From positions 20,812-84,811 of the forward strand of contig QFQP01000033.1 in NCBI GenBank assembly GCA_003243425.1: a stretch of 64,000 nt of DNA. Direction: 5' to 3'. Of this stretch, positions 16,066 to 25,877 are shown piece by piece; the first letter of the stretch is position 1; each line of letters begins with the position of its first letter. The DNA is from Archangium gephyra. Its GTDB lineage: Bacteria; Myxococcota; Myxococcia; Myxococcales; Myxococcaceae. The translations under genes were made by a program, and so were the position numbers. Under the pieces are notes generated by a model. That model ran no database searches. It saw nothing but the letters and a program-made list of their open reading frames with translations, and was not told the origin of the DNA.

Positions 16066-17286
16066 ATGAGTGCCGCCGAGCCGCTCCCGCAAGCCAGTCT
16101 GTCTGCCACGCTGTTCGAGACGGTCGACGCGAAGACCAGGCGGCTCACCGAGTTCGGCCTCGCGCTCGGCGGCTTCGCCATCGGCACCGGCGAGTTCTCC
16201 ATCATGGGGCTGCTGCCGAACGTCTCGAGCGACCTCGGCGTCTCGATTCCCGAAGCGGGCGGGCTCGTCAGCGCCTACGCGCTCGGGGTCACCGTCGGTG
16301 CGCCGATTCTCGCCATCGCCTGCGCGCGCGTGCCGCGGCGGCAGTTGCTGCTGTGGCTGATGGGCACGTACGTCATCGGCAACCTGCTCAGCGCGTGGTC
16401 GCCTGATTTCGGCTGGGCGTGGGGCCTGCGCTTCCTCACCGGCTTTCCGCACGGCGCGTTCTTCGGCGTGTCGGCGTTGCTCGCGGCCGAGATGGCGGGC
16501 CCCGGTCAGCGCGCGGTGGCCGTCGGCCGCGTGATGCTGGGCCTCACCGTGGCGACCATCGTCGGTACGCCGCTGGCCACGGCGCTCGGTCAGCACGGCA
16601 GCTGGCGCATGGCCTACGTGCTGGTGTCGGCGCTCGCGCTGGGCTCGTTCGCGCTCGTCTTCACCTTCGCGCCGCAGACACCGGTGCAGGGCTCGCCGTC
16701 GCCGCTGCGCGAGCTGGGCGGCTTCGCGAAGAGCCAGGTGTGGCTCACGCTCGGCATCGCGGCCATCGGCTTCGGTGGGCTGTTCTCCATCTACACGTAC
16801 CTCAACTCCACGCTGACGCAGCTGGCGGGGCTCGACGCGTCGAAGGTGCCGCTCGTGTTGTCGGCCACCGGCGTGGGCATGGTCATCGGCAACGTCGTCG
16901 GCTCACGGCTCGCCGACAAGTCGCTGCGCAACACCATCGCCGGCACGCTGGTGTGGAGCATGGTGACCTGCGCGCTCTTCTCGTTGGTGGCGCACGACGC
17001 CGTGCTGGCGGCCGTCGCCATGGTGCTGGTGGGCTGCGGCTTCGCGCTCGGGCCCGCGCTGCAGACGCGCCTGATGGACGTGGCCGGTGACGCGCAGACG
17101 CTCGCGGCCTCGGCGAATCACTCGGCGTTCAACGTCGCCAATGCGCTGGGCGCGTACCTCGGCGGGCTCGCGGTGAGCGGAGGGTACGGCTGGCCGTCGA
17201 CCGGGCTGGTCGGCGTGGCGATGGCCATGGGCGGCTTCGTGTTGTTTGCGATCTCCTGGTGGCGAGACCGCGCGACGTTCCGCTGA
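16066..17286 (+). CDS. MFS transporter, AraJ-like DHA1 type
   Basis: 406 residues with twelve hydrophobic segments. After a hydrophilic lead come GLALGGFAIGTGEFSIMGLL (helix 1), PEAGGLVSAYALGV (helix 2), the loop ARVPRRQLLL and GFPHGAFFGVSALLAAEM. The GTGEF and FPHGAFFG elements are typical of AraJ/YdhP-type drug:proton antiporters. The second half begins near residue 220 (KSQVWLTLGIAAIGFG). The substrate cannot be inferred. The stop is part of a TGATCA, and the pirin gene follows 87 bp later on the same strand. Confidence 0.9.
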   Translation: MSAAEPLPQASLSATLFETVDAKTRRLTEFGLALGGFAIGTGEFSIMGLLPNVSSDLGVSIPEAGGLVSAYALGVTVGAPILAIACARVPRRQLLLWLMGTYVIGNLLSAWSPDFGWAWGLRFLTGFPHGAFFGVSALLAAEMAGPGQRAVAVGRVMLGLTVATIVGTPLATALGQHGSWRMAYVLVSALALGSFALVFTFAPQTPVQGSPSPLRELGGFAKSQVWLTLGIAAIGFGGLFSIYTYLNSTLTQLAGLDASKVPLVLSATGVGMVIGNVVGSRLADKSLRNTIAGTLVWSMVTCALFSLVAHDAVLAAVAMVLVGCGFALGPALQTRLMDVAGDAQTLAASANHSAFNVANALGAYLGGLAVSGGYGWPSTGLVGVAMAMGGFVLFAISWWRDRATFR

Positions 17287-17373
17287 TCAGCTCGTGTGTG
17301 CGCTGCTTCGCGTTGCAGCAGCGGAACGATGTGTTGCGTGGCACCGGTTCGTTCGAATGGTGAGTGTGAAGTC

Positions 17374-18234
17374 ATGAAGACGACACGCGAAGTCACGAAG
17401 GTTCTCGGTTCTCACAAACAGCTGGAAGGCGGCGGGTTCGTGGTGCGGCGCCCGTTCCCGAGAATGGGGATGGATCAGGTCGACCCGTTCCTGCTCGTCG
17501 ATGAGATGGGCCCGGTCGATTACGCCGCGGGCAACGCCGTCGGCGCGCCTGATCACCCGCACCGCGGCTTCGAGACGGTGACCTACGTGCTCGAGGGCGA
17601 AGTGGAGCACGAAGACTCGGCCGGCAATCGCGGCTTCATCGGCGCGGGCGACGTGCAGTGGATGACGGCTGGCGCGGGCGTGGTGCACTCCGAGATGCCG
17701 TCGAGCCGCTTGCAGGAGAAGGGCGGCCGCATGCACGGCTTTCAGATCTGGGTGAACCTGCCGAAGAAGGACAAGTTCATCGCGCCCCGCTACCAGGAGC
17801 TGAAGAGCGAGAAGTTGCCGGTGGCCACCAGCCAAGACGGGCTGGCGAAGGTGAAGGTCATCGCCGGTGAAGCGCTCGGCGCGAAGGCGGTCATCGAGAC
17901 GCGCACGCCCATCGTCTACCAGCACTGGTCGCTGCAGCCCGGCGCGAAGGTCGAGCAGCTGCTCCAGCGTGCGTACCAGGGCTTCGTCTACGTGTTCGGC
18001 GGCGCAGCGAAGGTCGGCGGCCGCGTGGTGAAGGACGGCGAGATGGGCATGCTGGGCGACGGGGACACGGTGGTGCTCGAGGCGGATCAGCCGGCGGAGT
18101 TGCTGCTGCTCGCCGGCGTGCCCATCGAAGAGCCGATGGTGCGCTGGGGCCCGTTCGTCATGAACACGCGCAGCGAGTTGATCCAGGCAGCCGAAGATTT
18201 CCAGAACGGCCGCATGGGGCAGATTCAGCGCTGA
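17374..18234 (+). CDS. pirin family protein
   Basis: 286 residues from the ATG at 17374, which gives the usual pirin N-terminus (VVRRPFPRMGMDQVDPFLLV). The first cupin contains the metal site PDHPHRGFETVTYVLEGEVE and the later HSEMPS, supplying His and Glu ligands. The second cupin is in the C-terminal half. Pirins are iron-binding cupins, and some act as quercetinases or transcriptional cofactors. The frame upstream of 17374 is open, but the added residues do not resemble the family. Possibly co-transcribed with the MFS transporter; a perfect hairpin follows the stop. Confidence 0.9.
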   Translation: MKTTREVTKVLGSHKQLEGGGFVVRRPFPRMGMDQVDPFLLVDEMGPVDYAAGNAVGAPDHPHRGFETVTYVLEGEVEHEDSAGNRGFIGAGDVQWMTAGAGVVHSEMPSSRLQEKGGRMHGFQIWVNLPKKDKFIAPRYQELKSEKLPVATSQDGLAKVKVIAGEALGAKAVIETRTPIVYQHWSLQPGAKVEQLLQRAYQGFVYVFGGAAKVGGRVVKDGEMGMLGDGDTVVLEADQPAELLLLAGVPIEEPMVRWGPFVMNTRSELIQAAEDFQNGRMGQIQR

Positions 18235-18246
18235 TCAGCTGAAGGC

Positions 18247-18272
18247 CGCCTCTCCACTGCGGTGGAGAGGCG
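18247..18272 (+). terminator. perfect 11-bp stem after the pirin gene
   Basis: CGCCTCTCCAC and GTGGAGAGGCG pair exactly around a TGCG tetraloop, beginning 12 bp after the pirin stop. There is no downstream T run, so it could be a Rho-dependent end, an RNA-stabilising structure or a member of the GGAGAG repeat family seen near 9.5 kb. Confidence 0.55.
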
Positions 18273-18404
18273 CCCTCGCTGCGCAAGGCGCCAAATGGCG
18301 ATGAGTTCTCGAACGCATCGGTCGGCAATTTCGGGAGTCACTGATGTGACGCATCGCTCGCGTGGCCGCGTCATGGGAGTGACCCGGGACTACACTCGGC
18401 CGCC

Positions 18405-19673
18405 ATGCGCGTGAGTACTCGAGTCCTTGTGGCGGCAGTCGCGGTGTCGATGGCGGCGTGTGGTTCGGCGACGAACCCCGATGGAGGAAGTGGCGGAGGT
18501 GCCGGTTCAACCGGCGGCGGCGTTGCTTCGACGGGCGGTGGCGCGGCGACGGGCGGAGGCTCTGAAACCGGCGGTGGCACGGCGACGGGTGGTGGCACCG
18601 CGACGGGCGGTGGCACGGCGACCGGTGGTGGCACGGCGACTGGCGGCGGCACGGCGACTGGCGGCGGCACGGCAACCGGCGGTGGGTCTGGAAGCGACGC
18701 CGGCACCGACACGCCGCCGACGCTCAACTTCACGACATCGCCGGTGGCGAATCTCCCGAGCGGGGTTCGCTACGTCGACGGGCTGCACTACGGCCCCGAC
18801 GCCGAGCAGGTGATGGACGTCTTCCTGCCGACGTCTTCGACACCCACGCCGCTCGTCATCTTCTTCCACGGCGGTGGCTTCACGGGCGGCAGTCGCGACA
18901 ACGCGTACACCGGCGGAGGCAACGCCATCGTTCAGTTCACGACGGCCGGCATCGCGTACATCACCGCCGACTATCGGCTGCTTCAGAACATCGGCGTCGA
19001 GACCGAGGGCGTGCGCAAGTGCCTGGGTGACGCCGCGCTCGCGGTGCAGTTCGTTCGCCGCTGGTCGTCGGTGTTCAACCTCGACCCCTCGCGCGTGGCG
19101 GTCTACGGCTCGTCGGCAGGTGCAGGCACGAGTCTGTGGCTCGCGTTCCACGACGACCTCGCGAAGGCCGATGCGGGCACCGAAATCGAACGCCAGTCGA
19201 CGCGCGTGACCGCCGCGGCCGCGCTCTCGACGCAGGCGACCTACGACGTTCTTCGCTGGGCGCCCGACGTGTACGGCCCCGAATACCCGGCGCTGACCAA
19301 CGACGTGTTGCTGAGCCAGCTCACGCTGCGTGGGACCATCGTGCGCTTCTACGGGCTGCCCGCGTCACACGTGGCCGATGCCGGGGCCATCCTCACCACG
19401 CTGACGAACTCCACGTACGCGGCGTACCGCGCCGATGCGGACATGTTGGCGTTGATGTCGCCGGATGATCCGCCGGTGTTCGTGCAGAACGCGGGAGCCA
19501 ACACGGCGCCGGGCACGGCGAACTTCGACCTGCTGCACCACCCTCGGCACGCGGTGACCGTGAGGAACTCCGGGTACGACGCGGGCGTGACGGTGGAAGC
19601 GGACATCGACGCGTACAACGTGATGTCGACGACGAACGCGGTGACATTCCTGATTGATCAGCTCACGCCCTGA
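18405..19673 (+). CDS. lipoprotein esterase with Gly-rich linker repeat
   Basis: 422 residues. Signal MRVSTRVLVAAVAVSMAAC carries lipobox MAAC. Residues about 22-98 are a low-complexity linker in which GGGTAT occurs six times in a row, encoded by 18-bp tandem repeats near 18570-18680. The catalytic domain is an alpha/beta hydrolase of the esterase/lipase type: oxyanion motif FFHGGGFTGG, nucleophile YGSSAGAG, and a C-terminal His in HHPRHAVTV. Other members hydrolyse short esters; the substrate here is unknown. The linker probably holds the enzyme away from the membrane. The ATG at 18405 fits the signal exactly. Confidence 0.82.
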   Translation: MRVSTRVLVAAVAVSMAACGSATNPDGGSGGGAGSTGGGVASTGGGAATGGGSETGGGTATGGGTATGGGTATGGGTATGGGTATGGGTATGGGSGSDAGTDTPPTLNFTTSPVANLPSGVRYVDGLHYGPDAEQVMDVFLPTSSTPTPLVIFFHGGGFTGGSRDNAYTGGGNAIVQFTTAGIAYITADYRLLQNIGVETEGVRKCLGDAALAVQFVRRWSSVFNLDPSRVAVYGSSAGAGTSLWLAFHDDLAKADAGTEIERQSTRVTAAAALSTQATYDVLRWAPDVYGPEYPALTNDVLLSQLTLRGTIVRFYGLPASHVADAGAILTTLTNSTYAAYRADADMLALMSPDDPPVFVQNAGANTAPGTANFDLLHHPRHAVTVRNSGYDAGVTVEADIDAYNVMSTTNAVTFLIDQLTP

Positions 19674-19679
19674 GCGCGG

Positions 19680-20702
19680 CTATTTCGCGAGCGTGACGCC
19701 GCCGTCGCGCTCGAACACGTGCACCACACGCTGACCTCGCACGACCGGCGCCGGCGACGAGAGAGAATCTGCCTCCATCTCGACGAACACCGTTTCACCG
19801 CTGACGGCCCACGCGGTCGGCAGCGACGGCACGTCGTAGGTCCACGAAATCGAATTCTCCTCGAGCGTGCCGACCGCGCCGAACATTCCGCCGCGTGACC
19901 CGAGCACCAGCGTCTCGCTCCCGCGCTGCAGCACGCCGAGCGGCAGGTACCCGAGCCCGCTGATCACCCCGCCATCACCGCGCCTCCACTCCGCGGTCTC
20001 GCCGGTGATGTTCACGCCGGGTTCCTGCCGTGCGCTGATCAGCGGCACCGTCGTCACGCCATCGGTGACGGCGCCGTTCTTCACGCGCCACTTCGACTCA
20101 GGGCACTTCACCTTCGTGAGCTTCCCCAACGCCTTCACTGCGAGCTCTCGCGCGTACAGCGACACGTCACAATTTCCGATGAAGTTCACCGCCTCCTTGA
20201 GCTCCCTGTTCTTCGGCGGCGACGTGAGCGCCCTCAGCGCGTCGTGCCGCTTCTTGCCGGTGCGGAGCGCGTTCAGGAAGTGAGCTCGTGTCCACGGCTC
20301 TTCGCGCGCGCTGATGGTCCGCAGGAACGGCACGGGCCACTGGGTCTCGAGCCCCTCTTCGATGAACGTGCGTGTCTCGCCGGACCACTTCGGAACACTG
20401 GCCAGCAGCTCGATGCCCTCGAAGCGACAGTCGTGCTTCTCCTTGGCGAGCTGGAGGGCGTAGGGCTCGAGCGACTGCTTGCGCGCTTTCGCGAGGACGC
20501 GCATCGCGAGAATGCGGGTCGTCTCATCCGTCTCGGTACGCAGCACCTCTTCACTGCGCGTGACGTACTTCGGTGACGCAGGCGCCTTGTGCAGCTCACG
20601 CGCGAGCGGGGTCACGCATTCGGGCAACTCGTTCCCGCACCACAACTCCGGCGTGCAGTTCTCACCAGCAGCGAGCGCGATGACGACGACGAGCGTGAGC
20701 AT
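19680..20702 (-). CDS. secreted helical-repeat protein, paralogue A
   Basis: 340 residues with a short signal peptide (MLTLVVVIALAAGENC). Residues 50-200 look like HEAT-type helix pairs (TRILAMRVLAKARK, RTFIEEGLETQ, KEAVNFIGNCDVSLYARE). The last third is strand-rich and ends RVVHVFERDGGVTLAK. The gene directly downstream of 20706 shares its architecture and landmark words (NF.x.CD, K.CP...W, V.DG, GSETMV or GSETLV, ERDGG), so the two are tandem duplicates. Spacing is 3 bp, implying one transcript. Function unknown. Confidence 0.65.
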   Translation of the reverse strand: MLTLVVVIALAAGENCTPELWCGNELPECVTPLARELHKAPASPKYVTRSEEVLRTETDETTRILAMRVLAKARKQSLEPYALQLAKEKHDCRFEGIELLASVPKWSGETRTFIEEGLETQWPVPFLRTISAREEPWTRAHFLNALRTGKKRHDALRALTSPPKNRELKEAVNFIGNCDVSLYARELAVKALGKLTKVKCPESKWRVKNGAVTDGVTTVPLISARQEPGVNITGETAEWRRGDGGVISGLGYLPLGVLQRGSETLVLGSRGGMFGAVGTLEENSISWTYDVPSLPTAWAVSGETVFVEMEADSLSSPAPVVRGQRVVHVFERDGGVTLAK

Positions 20703-20705
20703 GGG

Positions 20706-21998
20706 TCACTTCTTCCAGAGGCAGTTCGAAGATTCGGAATCGGCGATCGAAAACCCGCCGTCGCGTTCGTAGACCATCACCGCGAGCTTCGCGTCGTCGG
20801 AGAGGCACGGTGACGTCATCGCGTGCGACGGAAACGCGATGAACAGGCGCTCGTTGGTGGCCGCCCACGACGAAGGCGCACCGATGAAGCGCATCGTCGC
20901 TTCGTAGCGCACGCCACCATCACCTTCGCTGATCAGCCGGCCGAAGCCGCCCGAACCTCCCAGGTGCTCGAGCGTCGAAATCACCATCGTCTCCGAGCCC
21001 TGCTTCACGAGCGCAGCGGGGTGCAGAAAGCCGCCTTCCGCGAACACGTCGAGACCGCCGTCGCGTCGAACGAAGCCCAGCGCACCGCCGAACTCGCCGT
21101 CGTTCCGCGCGCCGATGCAGTGGCCGCTGAACGCGCCGAGCCCTCCGTCACACGCGCTCACCGTCGAGGTGGCGCTCAACTTCACGCGCGCGGAGCCATC
21201 GGTGACCACGCCGTTCTCCAGCTTCCACACCGGTGTCGGACACTTCACCGGCGTGACCGCCACGCCGACGGACTTCAGGTGTTGCCGCGCTTCTTCCTGC
21301 AGCCGCTGCGACGGGTCACAGCTCGCGACGAAGTTCACGGCGCTCTTCAGCTCGGGCGACGCGGTCTTCCGCAACGCGCGCATGACGCCCATGCGCAGAT
21401 GACCGTCGCCGGAGCGGATGGCTTCGAGCGCCAGCGCCTGGGCCCACGGCTCGTCACGCGTGGCGACGAGCGCACCGATGCTCAAGGTGTCTTCGCTGTG
21501 AAACGCGTTGGTCACTGCCACGCGTGCTTCGTCGGACAGTTGGGGAACGTCGGCGAGCAGGCGCGCGCCTTCTCCGATGCACGAGTAGTCGTTCCTGCGG
21601 AGCAGCTTCAGCGCCTCAGCTTCGATGCCCGGGTGCTTCGCCCGCGCCAACATTCGCCGCGCCGGCGCGAGCGCACGTGGATCATCTCCACGTAACGCCT
21701 CTTCGGCCCACGCGAGGAACCTGGGCGTCGACTGCCCTCTGCCTTCGACGACCGAGAGAACGAACGCGAAACGACTCATGCATTCGGAGATCTCGTACTG
21801 ACAGTCGCGCGGCTGCTTCTCACACGTGGACTTCCGCGAGGCGACGCTCGCGGTCTTCTCCAGCGCAGCGAGGTCCTTCTTCGAGAACGCCTCCGTGCCC
21901 TGCAGCGCCCACAGGTCTTCCACGGTCGCGCGGCCAGACGAGAAGCGTTGAATCACCGGCGACTGCGACACGACCACCACCAACACGAGCGTCAACAT
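20706..21998 (-). CDS. secreted helical-repeat protein, paralogue B
   Basis: 430 residues; signal MLTLVLVVVVSQS. Helical repeats fill residues 60-230 (PRALAPARRMLARAKH, EARVAVTNAFHS, GVMRALRKTASPELK). A strand-rich domain with several GDGG and RRDGG turns follows and ends YERDGGFSIADSESSNC. It is the longer copy of the duplicated pair, with an additional segment of roughly 80 residues. Its 5' end is 33 bp from the divergent carboxylesterase, so their promoters overlap. No catalytic motif seen. Confidence 0.65.
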   Translation of the reverse strand: MLTLVLVVVVSQSPVIQRFSSGRATVEDLWALQGTEAFSKKDLAALEKTASVASRKSTCEKQPRDCQYEISECMSRFAFVLSVVEGRGQSTPRFLAWAEEALRGDDPRALAPARRMLARAKHPGIEAEALKLLRRNDYSCIGEGARLLADVPQLSDEARVAVTNAFHSEDTLSIGALVATRDEPWAQALALEAIRSGDGHLRMGVMRALRKTASPELKSAVNFVASCDPSQRLQEEARQHLKSVGVAVTPVKCPTPVWKLENGVVTDGSARVKLSATSTVSACDGGLGAFSGHCIGARNDGEFGGALGFVRRDGGLDVFAEGGFLHPAALVKQGSETMVISTLEHLGGSGGFGRLISEGDGGVRYEATMRFIGAPSSWAATNERLFIAFPSHAMTSPCLSDDAKLAVMVYERDGGFSIADSESSNCLWKK

Positions 21999-22031
21999 GA
22001 GCGCGCGATTCTGGCGTAGGTCCTCGGCCCC

Positions 22032-23819
22032 ATGCGCTCTTCATTGCTCGTACTGCTCGTTGTTTCCGGCTGCGCGACGACGCGCGGCATCGCCCCGTGG
22101 ACCGAAGTGAAGGGCGCGCCGGCAGACGCGACCGTGCGCACCACCGCACAGGGCGAGCTGGTCGGCTTCGTCGAGCGCAAGGGCAACCACGCGTGGCTCG
22201 GCATTCCCTACGCGGCGAAGCCCGAACGCTGGCGCGCACCGAAGCCGGCCGAGCCGTGGAGCGGCCGTCGTGAAGCGACCCGGTACGGCGCCCTCTGCCC
22301 GCAGCTGAATGGCCCGCTCGGCGGCGCGAAGGACACGGGCGTCGTCGCCGGCTCCGAAGATTGTCTGACGCTGAGCATCTTCGCGCCCGCGCTGACCGCC
22401 GACGAAGCGCGCAGCGCGAAGCGGCCGGTGATGTTCTGGATTCACGGTGGCGGCAACACCATCGGTACCGGCAACGTGTACGGCTTCGCGCGCAACCTCG
22501 CGCTCAAGCACGGCGTCATCATCGTCAACGTGAACTACCGGCTCGGGGTGCTCGGGTGGTTCCACCACCCGGCGTTGCTCGGCCCCGAGCTGTCGCCGGA
22601 AGACGCGAGCGGCAACTACGGCACGCTCGACCTCATCGCGGCGCTCAAGTGGGTGAACCAGAACATCGAAGCGTTCGGTGGCGACCCCGCGAACGTCACC
22701 GTGTTCGGTGAATCAGCAGGCGGCTTCAACACCTTCAGCCTGCTCGCTTCACCGCTCGCGCACGGGCTGTTTCACCGCGCGGCGATTCAGAGCGGCGTTC
22801 CCGGCAGCGTGGGCCTGCAGCAGGCGTGGCACTACGTCGACGACGCGCAGCCCGGTGTGAAGGGCAGCTCGTCCGAGGTGCTGGTCGCGCAGGTGCTGCT
22901 CGATGGAAAGGCGAAGACGCGCGAAGACGCGAAGCAGGTGATCAGCGGCATGAGCGCTGATCAGCTCGCCGCGTATCTGCGCGGCCGCACCCCCGAGCAG
23001 TTGATCAGCCCGTTCAAGGGCCCGGGCTTCGGCATGTACGACGCACCGGCGCTGCTGCGCGATGGTCACGTGCTGCCGCCGGGTGACGTCACCCTGGCGC
23101 TGGAGCACTCCAAGGTGCCGGTGCTGCTCGGCACCAACCTCGACGAGTTCAAGCTCTTCATGGTGGGCAACCCGCACTACGTGTCGCGGTTCCTCGGGCT
23201 GCGCATCAAGGACGAGGTCGCCTACGAGCGCGATTCGCGCTTCGTGACCGACGTGTGGCGCGCGATGGGGGTCGACGCGCCGGTCGAGGCATTCCGCAAG
23301 GCGGGCGCGCCGGTGTTCGCGTACCGCTTCGACTGGGCCGACGAGCCGAAGTCGTTCTTTGCAGACGTGCCGAAGTTGCTCGGCGCCGCGCACGGCCTGG
23401 AGATCGGCTTCATGTTCGACGACGAAGACAGCGAGTTCGACCCGTTCGGCGTGAACACGAAAGAGAACGAAGCGCAGCGCGTGAAGCTGGCGCGCGCGAT
23501 GAGCTCGTACTGGGTGCAGTTCGCCAGGACGGGGAACCCGGAGCAGGGCGTCGACGGCTCGTTGCCGACGTGGGAGCAGGCCGGCGCTGAGCACCGCTTC
23601 ATCGTGTTCGACACCGACGCGAAGGGGGGCCTGCGCATGGAGCAGGGGGTGCTGACGCTCGACTCGGTCGAAGACGCGATGTGGAAGAACCCTGCGTTCA
23701 CCAGCGACCCGGCGCTGTGTCAGCGCGCGAAGGGCGTGTTCAAGGACTTCGCGGGCGAAGTAGGCGCGTGGACGGCGGAGCGTGAGAAGCGCTTCGCCGA
23801 GCGTTGCCCGAAGCACTGA
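22032..23819 (+). CDS. type-B carboxylesterase lipoprotein
   Basis: 595 residues. MRSSLLVLLVVSGC is a lipoprotein signal. The carboxylesterase B hallmarks are all present: GIPYAAKPERWRAP, GSEDCLTLSIF, the oxyanion loop MFWIHGGGNTIG, the nucleophile elbow VFGESAGGFNTF with catalytic Ser, an acid in GTNLDEFKLF and the His in GAAHGLEIGF. The family hydrolyses carboxylic esters, in some members complex or xenobiotic ones. Length is normal and no lesion is seen. It is anchored in a membrane by lipid, unlike typical soluble members. Confidence 0.93.
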   Translation: MRSSLLVLLVVSGCATTRGIAPWTEVKGAPADATVRTTAQGELVGFVERKGNHAWLGIPYAAKPERWRAPKPAEPWSGRREATRYGALCPQLNGPLGGAKDTGVVAGSEDCLTLSIFAPALTADEARSAKRPVMFWIHGGGNTIGTGNVYGFARNLALKHGVIIVNVNYRLGVLGWFHHPALLGPELSPEDASGNYGTLDLIAALKWVNQNIEAFGGDPANVTVFGESAGGFNTFSLLASPLAHGLFHRAAIQSGVPGSVGLQQAWHYVDDAQPGVKGSSSEVLVAQVLLDGKAKTREDAKQVISGMSADQLAAYLRGRTPEQLISPFKGPGFGMYDAPALLRDGHVLPPGDVTLALEHSKVPVLLGTNLDEFKLFMVGNPHYVSRFLGLRIKDEVAYERDSRFVTDVWRAMGVDAPVEAFRKAGAPVFAYRFDWADEPKSFFADVPKLLGAAHGLEIGFMFDDEDSEFDPFGVNTKENEAQRVKLARAMSSYWVQFARTGNPEQGVDGSLPTWEQAGAEHRFIVFDTDAKGGLRMEQGVLTLDSVEDAMWKNPAFTSDPALCQRAKGVFKDFAGEVGAWTAEREKRFAERCPKH

Positions 23820-23888
23820 GAACATCGCGTTCATTCAGGTTGTCGCCGCGCGATTCACGGGGGCGCCGTGTGCTGCTCAGGTTGGCGC

Positions 23889-24735
23889 ATGCCTCGCATC
23901 AGCGGTGACCGCCCCGTTGTTCCCACGACGTCCAGCACCACCAGCGCGCCGTCGACGACGCCAGCTCCGAGCACGCCGAACACCGGCTGGCAGCCCAGGC
24001 AGCTCGCCGACCCTTCGCTCGCGAAGGCCGACCGCGACGTCGCCACGTGGAAGCCCGCGAACGGCAGCCTCTTCATCGGCGGCGTGTCTTCCGACGACCC
24101 CGTGCAGGGCCCGCTCGGTGATTGCTACCTGGTGTCTGGTCTCTCGGCGATGGCGGCCGTTCGCCCCGAGGTCATCGAGAACGCGGTGACGGCGAACCCC
24201 GACGGCACGTACAGCGTCACCTTCCACAAAGACTCGTTCCTCGGGCTCTTCGGTCGCAGCCAGGAGCCCATCACCGTCACCGTCGACGGCGACATGCCCA
24301 CGAAGAACGGCACCACGCCCATGTACACGCGCGGCCGCGACGTGAAGGAGCTGTGGCCGATGCTCATCGAGAAGGCCTACGCGCAGCTCGACCACCATCT
24401 GGCAGGCGCTCACCGGCAAGAAGGGCGCGATGACCGCCAACACCGTCGAGAGCAGCGACAAGCTGTGGTCGAAGATCTCCAACGCGCTGAAGGAGAAGCG
24501 GCCCGTCGCCGCGAGCACCGCGCCTGCGTTCAAAGACTACGAAGGCACCGGCCTCACCAAGGGTCACGTGTACTCGGTGACCGGCATCGAAGAGCGCGAC
24601 GGCAAACGCTTCGTGAACGTGCGCAACCCGTGGGGCAAGACCGAGCCCGGCGCCGATGGGAAGAACGACGGGCTGTTTCAGATGCCCATCGAGACGTTCA
24701 AGAAGCAGTTCGCGTTCACGTTCTTCGGCGGCTGA
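23889..24735 (+). pseudogene. calpain-type (C2) cysteine protease, frameshifted with a probable internal deletion
   Basis: From the ATG at 23889, a Thr/Pro/Ser-rich lead is followed by the calpain catalytic block VQGPLGDCYLVSGLSAMAA (Cys) and ELWPMLIEKAYAQL. At about 24386-24402 the reading frame changes: the original frame becomes Arg/His-rich nonsense, while the +1 frame continues TIWQALTGKKGAM, then LTKGHVYSVTGIEERDG (His) and VRNPWGKTEPG (Asn) to a stop at 24735. All three catalytic residues survive. About ten residues expected between AYAQL and TIWQ are absent, so a deletion rather than a one-base slip is likely. Its stop abuts the convergent lipoprotein stop in TGATCA. Confidence 0.8.
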
Positions 24736-25875
24736 TCAGTTCGTGGTGGTGAAGCTCATCTTCCAGTTGGAAGTCGCGTCGCGCATCGTCACCACGATGG
24801 TGCAGCGACCTGGCGCGATGATCTTCGCGAGCTGAAGACCGTTGCCCGGCGTGGCCACGCAGGTGCCCGGCGTGTCGGACCGCGCTTCGAACCAATCGAG
24901 CCCCACCGTCGAACACAGCGTGCCTTCGGTGGTGTCGACGTAGGTCGAGCGCAGCGTGAAGAAGTTGTCTTCTGCCGGCAGGTAGATGGGCAGCGTCACG
25001 TCGTCGTTGACGGGCACCCACTCGCTGCCCTTCACGTTCGCGCGCTGAACGCCGAACTCCACGGTCATGAGCGTCACCGCCGATGGACCGACGATCATGA
25101 ACGCGTCGATGCCTTCGACCGGAAGCGAGGTGTCGAGCTCGATGGTGCTGCGGCCGAGCGGCAGGAGCAGGTCGGTGCCGAGGTCCGCTTCTTCGGTTCG
25201 GATCTCCTGCGTCGAGCGCACCGTGAGCTTCACCGGCATCGGCGCGTTCATCGGTTGGAACAATGCGCCTTCGGCGTCGTGCGCGGTCACCCATGGGAAC
25301 GACGTGGGCTTGCTGCTCGCGAGCAGCATCGGGCGCTCGTTGCATCGCCCACCCTGCGCCACGTGCGTGACCGAGAACTTCGAAATCTCGCTCACGTGAA
25401 TCTCGACGAGGTGGCGCGCGGGCATGGTGGTCTTCAGCTCGCCGCTGCGTTCGCACATCACGTCGTAGATTTCGCCGGTGAGTGTCGCCGACATGCGGCC
25501 CTCGTGCTTCAGCTCGACGTGAAGTTGTCCGTTCACCACCGACAACTCCGCCGCATCGCCGGTGACGTTCGAGAGCGTGAGGAAGCGCTCTTTGCCGAAC
25601 TTGAGCCCGTTCTCGCAGCCGCGCGTGATGTACGCGGGCTCGACGCGCACATCGAGCACCTGCGGGTACGGCGCACCGAGCGCGAAGTCGTAGCGCTGCT
25701 CATCGACCGCCACGCCGTCGTTGTAGATCTCCGCGTGCACGGTGGTCTTCGGGTTGGCGTCGAGCTGCATCGGCTTTTCAGCGGTGAAGCTCGCGACGAC
25801 GCCGGCATCAGACGGTGGCACCGGAGGCGCAGAACACGCGGTCATCAACAACACGGCCAGGATTGAAGTGCGCAT
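24736..25875 (-). CDS. lipoprotein of a tandem paralogous pair, copy A
   Basis: 379 residues from the ATG at 25873-25875: MRTSILAVLLMTACSAPP, lipobox MTAC. The mature protein is strand-rich with paired Cys (RGCENG, DVMCERSG, GRCNER, GTLCST, GTCVA, GRCTI), suggesting several Ig-like or beta-sandwich domains. It aligns by eye along its whole length with the next gene (GDAAELSVVNGQLHVELK versus GDAAKLSIVDGQLHVELK; IELDTSLPVEGIDA versus IELDTPLPVRGLDA). Two bases separate the genes. Function unknown. Confidence 0.7.
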   Translation of the reverse strand: MRTSILAVLLMTACSAPPVPPSDAGVVASFTAEKPMQLDANPKTTVHAEIYNDGVAVDEQRYDFALGAPYPQVLDVRVEPAYITRGCENGLKFGKERFLTLSNVTGDAAELSVVNGQLHVELKHEGRMSATLTGEIYDVMCERSGELKTTMPARHLVEIHVSEISKFSVTHVAQGGRCNERPMLLASSKPTSFPWVTAHDAEGALFQPMNAPMPVKLTVRSTQEIRTEEADLGTDLLLPLGRSTIELDTSLPVEGIDAFMIVGPSAVTLMTVEFGVQRANVKGSEWVPVNDDVTLPIYLPAEDNFFTLRSTYVDTTEGTLCSTVGLDWFEARSDTPGTCVATPGNGLQLAKIIAPGRCTIVVTMRDATSNWKMSFTTTN

Positions 25876-25877
25876 GC

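Noticed and set aside
18235..18675. Minus-strand frame rich in His, Arg and Pro opposite the esterase linker
   Set aside because: It is the antisense of the GGGTAT-coding 18-bp repeats.
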